Shown: in pieces, positions 1-5,448 of the stretch
Layout: each line of letters begins with the position of its first letter
Numbering within the stretch: position 1 is the stretch's first letter
NCBI GenBank assembly: GCA_003646705.1
Contig: QMLK01000078.1
Location: forward strand, 1 to 5,870
Origin: Deltaproteobacteria bacterium
GTDB taxonomy: Bacteria > Desulfobacterota > B13-G15
Reading direction: 5' to 3'
DNA: 5,870 bases
Notes under the pieces: generated by a model
Databases searched by the model: none
Seen by the model: the letters and a program-made list of their open reading frames with translations, nothing else
Told to the model about the DNA's origin: nothing
Translations under genes and position numbers: made by a program

Positions 1-1
1 A

Positions 2-814
2 GGACAGAGTTCAGAAGATCGGATAAGGAACATCTTCGAGTTCGGGGCAACAGTAGTTTGCGGGACCCCCACCTACATCATCTACCTCGCGGAGGTGGCC
101 AAGAGGATGGGGGTAAACCTGGCTGACTCAAAGGTCAGGATGGTCATAGTGGCCGGCGAGCCAGGGGCCCAGGTCCCCGAGACCAAGAAGTTCATCGAGA
201 CCGCGTGGGGAGCGAAGTGTTATGACGACGTAGGGGGCTGTGAAATCAGCAACTTCGGCTTCGAGTGCGTCTGCCAGAAGGGAACCCACATCATAGAGAG
301 CATGTTCATCCCGGAGGTCATCGACCCAGACACCGGAGAAAACCTCGGACCCGGCGAGGTGGGGGAACTGGTGCTGTCCAATCTCTGCACGGAGAGCATG
401 CCTCTTTTGCGCTACAGGACCGGGGACCTGGTGAAGCTCAACTACGATCGCTGTGAGTGCGGACGCACCTTCGTGCGGATGGAAGGCGGAATCCTGGGGC
501 GGGCGGACGATATGTTCCACTACGCAGGGGTCAACATCTTCCCCTCTGCCCTGGAGAACTTCATCCGGGCGGTGGACGTCTTCTCCACGGAGTACCAAAT
601 AGTCGTCCCCAAAAAGGGGAGTGGCAAGAGGCTGAAGATCAGGGTCGAGCCGAAAGAGGAAGGTATCCCCCCCGAGGAGATGAACAAAAAAGTGGCCATG
701 TTCATAAGCGAAATAAAGTATCGCATCGGTATAACCCCAGAGGTAGAGGTTGTTAAAATTGGAGAACTTCCGAGATTTGAGCACAAGGCAAAGAGGGTAG
801 TTAGGGAGCAGTAA
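2..814 (+). CDS. Phenylacetate-CoA ligase family protein (PaaK-like acyl-CoA ligase), C-terminal part, cut by left edge
   Basis: The frame is open to the left edge, so the gene starts outside the window. The 270 visible residues are the C-terminal part of a family usually about 430 residues long. Members are adenylate-forming enzymes that join a carboxylic acid to CoA using ATP, in the cytoplasm. Visible motifs, in fragment numbering, are GEPG (52-55), the acyl/adenylate-pocket stretch YDDVGGCEI (74-82) where classical PaaK has a YGxSE-type motif, YRTGD (138-142), CECGRT (151-156), GRADDM followed by GVNIFPSALE (about 166-185), and a C-terminal KAKRVV that supplies the likely catalytic lysine. 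The FGFEC and EGGILGRADDM stretches point to a PaaK-like subgroup of unknown substrate rather than classical PaaK. A GTG at 95 is internal and is not the true start. The gene ends 28 bp before the TRAP binding-protein gene, so the two probably share a transcript. The family call is firm; phenylacetate as the substrate is not. Confidence 0.9.
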   Translation, partial: GQSSEDRIRNIFEFGATVVCGTPTYIIYLAEVAKRMGVNLADSKVRMVIVAGEPGAQVPETKKFIETAWGAKCYDDVGGCEISNFGFECVCQKGTHIIESMFIPEVIDPDTGENLGPGEVGELVLSNLCTESMPLLRYRTGDLVKLNYDRCECGRTFVRMEGGILGRADDMFHYAGVNIFPSALENFIRAVDVFSTEYQIVVPKKGSGKRLKIRVEPKEEGIPPEEMNKKVAMFISEIKYRIGITPEVEVVKIGELPRFEHKAKRVVREQ

Positions 815-823
815 TACGATCAC

Positions 824-836
824 AAAGGAGGGGAGG
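824..836 (+). promoter_or_regulatory. Strong ribosome binding site of the dctP gene
   Basis: AAAGGAGG (824-831) runs straight into a second GGAGG (832-836), giving two overlapping Shine-Dalgarno matches 11 and 6 nt before the ATG at 843. It fixes the dctP start. It also suggests strong translation, as expected for a binding protein needed in excess over its membrane subunits. Confidence 0.75.
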
Positions 837-842
837 TGTGGC

Positions 843-1916
843 ATGAAAAAGATAGGTTTATTCATGGCTATGGGAGCATTATTGTTAGCAACAGTGGCGG
901 AGGCGGGAACCATAAGGCTCAGATTTGCCTCTTATTTTCCCACCGCCTCTGCTCAGTCCAAGCTCCTGGAAGAGTTCTGTACCACGGTGGGTGAGAGGAC
1001 CAACGGAAGGGTAAAGATCGACTTCTTTGGGGGAGGATCGCTGCTCAAGGCTACCAAGGTCTATGACGGCGTTGTGCAGGGGATCGCTGACATCGGCTTC
1101 TCTCACATTGAGTACACGGTGGGACGGTTCCCGCTTACCGAGATCCTCGATCTGCCCCTCGGTTACCCGAGCGCTTGGGTAGGTTCCCATGTGGCCAACG
1201 AGTTCTATCTCCGGTTCAGGCCGAAGGAATGGAATAAGGTACATGTGCTCTGGTTCGTCGCCTGCACTCCTAACCAGCTACTGCTGAGGAACAAGCCGGT
1301 CCACAGGCTTGAGGACCTCCGAGGACTCACCATTAGAGGCCCAGGACGCATAGGCCAGGTGGTAGAGGCTCTAGGGGGCACTGCGAAGCCGGTCCCTATG
1401 AACGAGGCCTATGAGGCCCTGGCTAGAGGAGTGGTGGATGGCGTGCTGATATCCCTGGAGGTCCTCCGGTCCTTCAGGCTCGCCGATGTGATCAAGTATG
1501 TTACCCTTTGCTCAGAGGCCACCAATTTCTACACCTTCTACGTAGTAATGAACAAGGAGGTGTGGAACAAACTCCCCACTGACATAAAAGTAATAATGGA
1601 GAGGACCTCAGCGGAGTTCGGCGAGAGGATGGCTCTGCTTTGGAACATGGCGGACTTCCTGGGAGTCGAGGACGCCAAGAGGAAAGGAGTGAAGTTCATC
1701 TCCCTGCCTCCCGAAGAGCTCAACAGGTGGAAGCAGGCTGTAAGACCCGTAGTGGATAATTACTTGAAATTATTAGAAGAAAAGGGCTACAAAAGGGAAA
1801 AGCTTGAAGGGATGGTCTCCTTCATAAGGGAACGCATAAATTATTGGACCAAGAAGCAGATTGAATGGCGCATTAAATCTGCCACCGGTCCCAAAGAGAT
1901 GCGAGAGGCATTTTGA
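843..1916 (+). CDS. dctP: TRAP transporter solute-binding protein, DctP family
   Basis: This 357-residue protein matches the usual length of DctP-type extracytoplasmic binding proteins. It captures an organic acid in the periplasm and delivers it to the DctQ/DctM membrane subunits. The N-terminus is a typical signal peptide: KK at 2-3, a hydrophobic core at 5-18, and an AEA cleavage site ending at residue 21. The mature protein begins GTIRLRFASYFP, the usual first strand of the fold. Other family features are NGRVKIDFFGGGSLL (54-68), GIADIGF (80-86), the hinge region EDLRGLTIRGPGR (157-169) and VDGVL (198-202). By family analogy, R165 (or R169) is the likely arginine that clamps the substrate carboxylate. 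The C-terminus is basic and helical (about 292-345). The start is fixed by a strong ribosome binding site. The ligand is unknown, but the upstream CoA ligase hints at a carboxylate that is then activated. The first and last codons lie in DNA noticeably richer in A+T than the rest of the gene. Confidence 0.93.
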   Translation: MKKIGLFMAMGALLLATVAEAGTIRLRFASYFPTASAQSKLLEEFCTTVGERTNGRVKIDFFGGGSLLKATKVYDGVVQGIADIGFSHIEYTVGRFPLTEILDLPLGYPSAWVGSHVANEFYLRFRPKEWNKVHVLWFVACTPNQLLLRNKPVHRLEDLRGLTIRGPGRIGQVVEALGGTAKPVPMNEAYEALARGVVDGVLISLEVLRSFRLADVIKYVTLCSEATNFYTFYVVMNKEVWNKLPTDIKVIMERTSAEFGERMALLWNMADFLGVEDAKRKGVKFISLPPEELNRWKQAVRPVVDNYLKLLEEKGYKREKLEGMVSFIRERINYWTKKQIEWRIKSATGPKEMREAF

Positions 1917-1944
1917 GGAACCCTTTTCAGCTTTTGCCATCAAG

Positions 1945-2409
1945 ATGACTGGACGCCTGACAAAGGTATTCCTAGCGGTGGGAGCATTGGCTCTCATCTC
2001 TATGGTGGGGGTGACCTTTATCGATATCATCCTGAGCAAGCTCTTTCGGAGCCCCCTGCGCGGCTCTTATGAATTTGTGGCCTTAGCTCAAGTGGTGGCC
2101 ATATCCTTGGTAGGGGCGAAGGCCTTTCTGTCCGGCAGGCATGTGCAGGTGGAAATATTCGTGGCCAAACTTCCCCCCAGGGCCAGAAGGGTGGTCATCT
2201 CCTTCGTGTCCTTGCTGGGGACGGTGCTTTTCGCTGTAGTGGCCTGGGAAGGGTTCCTCTACGGAGAATCCCTGAGGGTGGCCGGAGAGGTAACCGGGAC
2301 CACGAGGATACCCCTTTACCCCTTTGCTCACGTCCTCGGTCTCTCCGGCCTCCTCCTCTCCCTCTTGCTCGGGAGGGAGTTCCTTCGATCTCTCAAGGGA
2401 AAGGATTGA
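1945..2409 (+). CDS. dctQ: TRAP transporter small membrane subunit, DctQ family
   Basis: This 154-residue protein is the small membrane subunit that joins DctM in the inner membrane and helps dock the binding protein. Four hydrophobic segments are visible at about 8-30, 42-62, 84-106 and 124-145, the standard DctQ layout. Family landmarks are the first-helix end VTFIDIILSKLF (23-34), the GSYE motif (40-43) and the loop GRHVQVEIF (64-72). I chose the ATG at 1945 because it places the first helix near the N-terminus, as in the family, and leaves 28 bp after dctP. The frame is open further up to a TTG at 1861, but those extra 28 residues are polar and unlike DctQ. No clear Shine-Dalgarno sequence sits close to 1945; the nearest purine run (GAGGA, 1915-1919) is about 25 nt away, so coupling to dctP translation is possible. 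The family call is firm, the exact start less so. Confidence 0.88.
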   Translation: MTGRLTKVFLAVGALALISMVGVTFIDIILSKLFRSPLRGSYEFVALAQVVAISLVGAKAFLSGRHVQVEIFVAKLPPRARRVVISFVSLLGTVLFAVVAWEGFLYGESLRVAGEVTGTTRIPLYPFAHVLGLSGLLLSLLLGREFLRSLKGKD

Positions 2410-3713
2410 TGGACCCGGTACTGGTAGGCCTCGTGGGTATAGGACTGCTGCTCTTCCTCTTCATGCTCAGGATGCCCGTGGCCTTTGCCTTGGCCTTCGT
2501 AGGCTGGGTGGGCTACTCTTACCTGGCCTCTCCTACTGCCGGCTGCAAGATCCTCGTACGGGACCTCTTTGTCACCTTCAACTCTTACCCTTTGACGGTT
2601 ATCCCCACCTTTGTGCTCATGGGCACCTATGCCTTCGCCTCAGGAATCAGTGGCAGGCTATACAAAGCAGCTTATGAAATCTTCGGCCAGCTGCGGGGTG
2701 GCCTAGCTATAACGACGGTGATGGCCTCTGCAGGCTTTGCTGCAGTGTGCGGTTCATCTACCGCAAGTGCCGCCACCATAGGGAAGATCGCCTACCCTGA
2801 GATGAAGCGTTACCACTACGACGATACCCTGGCCACGGGGTGTATCGCCAGCTCCGCTACCTTAGGAATCCTCATCCCGCCGAGCACCATCTTCATTGTT
2901 TACGGAATCCTTACTGAGCAATCCATCGGGAAACTCTTCATCGCTGGAATACTGCCCGGGTTGGCACTGGCCGGGTTCTTCTCAGCTATTGTCTTTGTCC
3001 TCTGTTACCTAAGGCCTCTATGGGGACCAGCCGGACGAACTACCTCCTTAAAGGCAAAGATAAAAGCCCTCGGAGGAATCTGGGAGGCCATCGTACTCTT
3101 CGGTGTAACTATGGGAGGGCTTTTCGCAGGATGGTTCACCCCTACTCAAGCTGGAAGCATCGGTGCCATAGGGGCCCTGGCCATGGGGCTCTTAAGAAAA
3201 AGTCTCACCTGGAAATCCTTCTGGGAGGCCACGATAGAGGGGGTGGAGATATCTTGTATGATCTTTTTTCTCATCGCAGGGGCCACCGTCTTCGGCCACT
3301 TCCTGGCCATCACCAGGATCCCCTTTATCCTGGTCGACTCCATCAAAGGTCTCCAAGTTTCACCCTGGACAATCATGGCTGTCATCATCTTCGTCTACCT
3401 TGTGGCGGGCTGTTTCATCGACACTATGGCCCTCGTCATCCTGACAGTACCCATTATCTACCCCGTCGTGATCGAGCTCGGCTTTGACCCTATATGGTTC
3501 GGAGTCGTGATCGTGCTGGTAACCCAAGTAGGGGTGGTGACCCCCCCGGTCGGAGTGAACGTATACGTGGTAAAAGGACTCGTCCCCAAGGTCCCCTTAG
3601 AGACCATATTCAAGGGAGCTGTCCTGCTGGCTGTCGGCCACGTCCTCACCATCGTCCTTGTTATGGCCTTCCCTCAATTAGCCACCTTCCTCCCAAAGTA
3701 CGTGAAGTGGTAA
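2409..3713 (+). CDS. dctM: TRAP transporter large membrane subunit, DctM family
   Basis: This 434-residue protein is the main transport subunit, which uses the sodium gradient to bring in the substrate delivered by DctP. Length and hydrophobic pattern fit DctM of the ion transporter superfamily. Visible family signatures are FAAVCGSSTASAATIG (110-125), LGILIPPST (152-160) followed by YGILTEQSIGKLFIAGILPG (165-184), FTPTQAGSIGA (243-253) and the second repeat IDTMALVILTVPI (337-349) with VGVVTPPVGVNVYV (374-387). The two helix-breaking regions (GSS/IPPS and D338/TPPVGVN) match the family's sodium- and substrate-binding hairpins. The ATG at 2409 overlaps the dctQ stop codon by one base (TGATG), with AAGGA just upstream, a usual sign of translational coupling. 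A TTG at 2406 would add a single Met and is less likely. No convincing terminator follows; the next gene starts 96 bp on. Confidence 0.94.
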   Translation: MDPVLVGLVGIGLLLFLFMLRMPVAFALAFVGWVGYSYLASPTAGCKILVRDLFVTFNSYPLTVIPTFVLMGTYAFASGISGRLYKAAYEIFGQLRGGLAITTVMASAGFAAVCGSSTASAATIGKIAYPEMKRYHYDDTLATGCIASSATLGILIPPSTIFIVYGILTEQSIGKLFIAGILPGLALAGFFSAIVFVLCYLRPLWGPAGRTTSLKAKIKALGGIWEAIVLFGVTMGGLFAGWFTPTQAGSIGAIGALAMGLLRKSLTWKSFWEATIEGVEISCMIFFLIAGATVFGHFLAITRIPFILVDSIKGLQVSPWTIMAVIIFVYLVAGCFIDTMALVILTVPIIYPVVIELGFDPIWFGVVIVLVTQVGVVTPPVGVNVYVVKGLVPKVPLETIFKGAVLLAVGHVLTIVLVMAFPQLATFLPKYVKW

Positions 3714-3750
3714 CTTTCCTCAGTAATATCTCTCGGCCACCTTTTCATAT

Positions 3751-3781
3751 GGAGATCCAGTAGGTGATGTAGTCGATCTCC
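3751..3781 (+). repeat. Inverted repeat, 7-bp stem, in the gap before the glycosyltransferase gene
   Basis: GGAGATC (3751-3757) is the perfect reverse complement of GATCTCC (3775-3781), with a 17-nt loop. No T-run follows, so it is not a typical intrinsic terminator. It stands directly before a second, longer inverted repeat. Its loop contains GGTGA (3763-3767), which could instead pair with TCACC (3782-3786). The pairing is seen in the sequence; any function is inference. Confidence 0.45.
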
Positions 3782-3783
3782 TC

Positions 3784-3820
3784 ACCCAAGGCTGAGGTAA
3801 AATCCAAATATGCCTTGGGT
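3784..3820 (+). promoter_or_regulatory. 9-bp inverted repeat enclosing the ribosome binding site and start codon of the glycosyltransferase gene
   Basis: ACCCAAGGC (3784-3792) and GCCTTGGGT (3812-3820) are perfect reverse complements around a 19-nt loop. The loop holds the only Shine-Dalgarno-like element (GAGGT, 3794-3798) and the first two bases of the ATG at 3810; the G of the ATG is the first base of the right arm. A competing short hairpin, CCTCA (3780-3784) with TGAGG (3793-3797), would hide the Shine-Dalgarno sequence itself. The mRNA could therefore fold in ways that limit initiation. The repeat is plain to see; a regulatory role is inferred. Confidence 0.5.
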
Positions 3821-4643
3821 CTCCATCATCATACCCACCTACAACCGCCGGGACTTCTTGAGGGAGGCCATAAGGTCGGTCCTGGAGCAATCCTTCAGGG
3901 ACTTTGAGCTCATCGTGGTGGACGACGGCTCCGACGACGGCACCCGCGAGATGATCCAGCGGGAGTTCCCCGGTCTGCTCACCTACCTCTACCAGGAGAA
4001 CCAGGGGGTGAGCCGGGCGAGGAATCGCGGCCTCGAACTGGCCCAGGGGGAGTTCGTGGCCTTCCTCGACTCGGACGACCTCTGGCTCCCCCGTAAGCTC
4101 GAGCGGCAAATGGCCTTCATGCAGTCCCAGCCCAAGGCCCAGATCTGTTACACCGATGAGATCTGGATCAGACGGGGGGTAAGGGTCAACCCGAAGAAGA
4201 AGCACGCCAAATACTCGGGCTGGATATACCCCCGGTGCCTGCCCCTCTGCATAATCAGCCCCTCTTCGGCCTTGATGCGAAGGGGGCTGTTGGAGGAGGT
4301 GGGGGGCTTCGATGAGGAACTGCCCGTCTGCGAGGACTACGACCTATGGCTGAGGATCTCGGCCCGTCACCCCATCCACTTCCTCCCCGAGAAGCTCATC
4401 GTCAAACGCGGAGGCCACCAGGACCAGCTCTCGCGCCGGTGGGGGAACGACATCTGGAGGGTAAAGGCGCTGCTGAAGATGCTCAAGGACCCCTCTCTGC
4501 GGCCTGACTGGAGGAGGATGACCGTGGAGGAGTTACACCGCAAGGGCTCCATCCTTATCAAGGGCTTTCGCAAACGGGGAAAGGAGGAAGAGGTGAAGTA
4601 TTACGAGAGGATCCTAGAGCAGTATCCCCTCGAGGAGGGCTAA
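3810..4643 (+). CDS. Family 2 glycosyltransferase (GT-A fold)
   Basis: This 277-residue soluble protein is a GT2-type enzyme that moves a sugar from a nucleotide-sugar donor to an acceptor, probably for a cell-surface polysaccharide or lipopolysaccharide. The N-terminus WVSIIIPTYNRRDFL (3-17) and ELIVVDDGSDDGT (33-45) form the nucleotide-binding half. NQGVSRARNRGL (64-75) and AFLDSDDLW (84-92) follow, the latter holding the metal-binding acidic motif. VGGFDEELPVCEDYDLWLRIS (164-184) carries the ED pair that usually supplies the catalytic base. RGGHQDQLSR (200-209) is a conserved-looking C-terminal element. The last 60 residues are charged and helical, with no membrane segment. The ATG at 3810 is the only sensible start, because an in-frame TAA lies at 3798. 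The gene stands alone on this strand after the TRAP genes, and its stop overlaps that of the convergent gene. Sugar and acceptor cannot be predicted. Confidence 0.92.
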   Translation: MPWVSIIIPTYNRRDFLREAIRSVLEQSFRDFELIVVDDGSDDGTREMIQREFPGLLTYLYQENQGVSRARNRGLELAQGEFVAFLDSDDLWLPRKLERQMAFMQSQPKAQICYTDEIWIRRGVRVNPKKKHAKYSGWIYPRCLPLCIISPSSALMRRGLLEEVGGFDEELPVCEDYDLWLRISARHPIHFLPEKLIVKRGGHQDQLSRRWGNDIWRVKALLKMLKDPSLRPDWRRMTVEELHRKGSILIKGFRKRGKEEEVKYYERILEQYPLEEG

Positions 4644-5383
4644 AGGACCGGGGTCTCTACGACCTCCACCTGGAAGTCGGTAGCCCCCTTGGGCGGGGAG
4701 AGGAAGACGATGGTGAAGGAGGCGCTATCGCCAGGGGCCAGGGGGGCGAGGCCGGAAGGACTCTGATTGCGGGCGAGGTCCTTGAGGAGGGGGAAGTCCA
4801 TCCCCTGGAGTCTTTTCCTGGGTATGTGCCTTCCCGAAAATCCCACTCCTTCGGCCACCCTCCTGCCCCTGGCGTCCAGAAGCCTCCCTCGCAGCTTCAC
4901 GTAGCGGCAGGGTTCGCGGGACTGGTTGCTCACCCGCCCCTCGATGACGAAGACCTCGGTGCCATCCACCACCAACCGATAACCCTTTAGCTCGGAAAGG
5001 GGGAAGAGGCGCTCCTTGGCCTCGATCATCTGGGCCACCTTTCCGAAAAGCCCCCTCACAAAGGGTATCCTCTCCCTGTTGATGAAGAGCAACGCCACAG
5101 CCAGAAGCGCCAGCATCACGATCAGCAGCACCAAGGCCAGCTTCGGCAACCCCTTCCTCTCCTCGGGCAGGGCGACCCCCTCCTCCGGAGCGAGGGAGGA
5201 GACGTCCCCGAAGATCTCCTCGTCGGGGAGGGGCTCCTCCCGAGGGCCTTCCACTGGAGGAGCTTCGGGGAAGACCGTAAAGACGTGGCCGCAGCGGGAG
5301 CAGCGGACCTTCACCCCTTCGGGCTTCACCCGGCTGTCCTCCAATCTATACCTCGTACCGCAGGCCTCACATTTTACGATCAT
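4640..5383 (-). CDS. Membrane protein with N-terminal MJ0042-type zinc ribbon and DUF3426-like C-terminal domain
   Basis: This 247-residue protein has a clear three-part plan. Residues 1-37 are a zinc ribbon, with C5xxC8 and C28xxC31 in a frame typical of MJ0042-type zinc-finger domains. Residues 38-78 are an acidic, proline-rich linker. Residues 80-102 form one long membrane helix, followed by about 145 residues of beta-rich sequence resembling DUF3426 (VFVIEGRVSNQS at 144-155, a charged KLRGRLLDARG at 163-173, and LAPGDSASFTIVF at 215-227). With the ribbon in the cytoplasm, the C-terminal domain would face the periplasm. The function is unknown; such proteins are common in Deltaproteobacteria-like genomes. 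The frame is open up to 5485, but the start at 5383 puts the cysteines at the N-terminus as in the family and has an excellent ribosome binding site. It lies 61 bp after pyrF and may have its own promoter. Confidence 0.85.
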   Translation of the reverse strand: MIVKCEACGTRYRLEDSRVKPEGVKVRCSRCGHVFTVFPEAPPVEGPREEPLPDEEIFGDVSSLAPEEGVALPEERKGLPKLALVLLIVMLALLAVALLFINRERIPFVRGLFGKVAQMIEAKERLFPLSELKGYRLVVDGTEVFVIEGRVSNQSREPCRYVKLRGRLLDARGRRVAEGVGFSGRHIPRKRLQGMDFPLLKDLARNQSPSGLAPLAPGDSASFTIVFLSPPKGATDFQVEVVETPVL

Positions 5384-5390
5384 CTCAAGA

Positions 5391-5400
5391 CCTCCCTCCC
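5391..5400 (-). promoter_or_regulatory. Ribosome binding site that decides the start of the zinc-ribbon gene
   Basis: Read on the minus strand, GGGAGGGAGG (5400 to 5391) ends 7 nt before the ATG at 5383. It contains good matches to the anti-Shine-Dalgarno sequence. This supports the short form of the protein over one starting at 5485, which would lie inside pyrF. Confidence 0.75.
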
Positions 5401-5420
5401 CACGGGCAAGAGCTGCCCCT

Positions 5421-5448
5421 ATTATCGAACATAAGTCAAAAAAGTCAA
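5421..5448 (-). promoter_or_regulatory. Predicted sigma-70-type promoter for the zinc-ribbon gene, overlapping the pyrF stop codon
   Basis: On the minus strand, TTGACT (5448-5443) and GATAAT (5426-5421) each match 5 of 6 bases of the -35 and -10 consensus, with a 16-bp spacer. The pyrF stop TGA (5447-5445) lies inside the -35 box. A start near 5414 would give a leader of about 30 nt to the ATG at 5383. The site is an AT-rich island in GC-rich DNA. TTGACTT occurs twice here (5448-5442 and 5439-5433), 9 bp apart. No transcript data are available, so this is a prediction. Confidence 0.55.

Noticed and set aside
606..620. Perfect small hairpin TCCCC-AAAAA-GGGGA inside the ligase gene
   Set aside because: Five base pairs within coding DNA, explained by Pro-Lys-Lys-Gly codons, with no T-run after it.
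754..759. TAAAAT resembling a -10 box before dctP
   Set aside because: No acceptable -35 box lies 16-18 bp upstream, and the close gene spacing fits read-through from the ligase gene.
128..913. Long minus-strand open frame (261 codons) opposite the CoA ligase
   Set aside because: It is antisense to a gene with clear family motifs, its protein has no recognisable domain, and GC-rich coding DNA often leaves the opposite strand open.
3720..4205. Minus-strand open frame of 161 codons opposite the start of the glycosyltransferase
   Set aside because: It lies over the conserved N-terminal GT2 motifs in antisense, and the translation is low complexity without family features.
5404..5418. Hairpin GGGCA-AGAGC-TGCCC after pyrF as a possible terminator
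   Set aside because: Only five base pairs and no T-run downstream on the minus strand; it lies at the predicted transcription start of the next gene.
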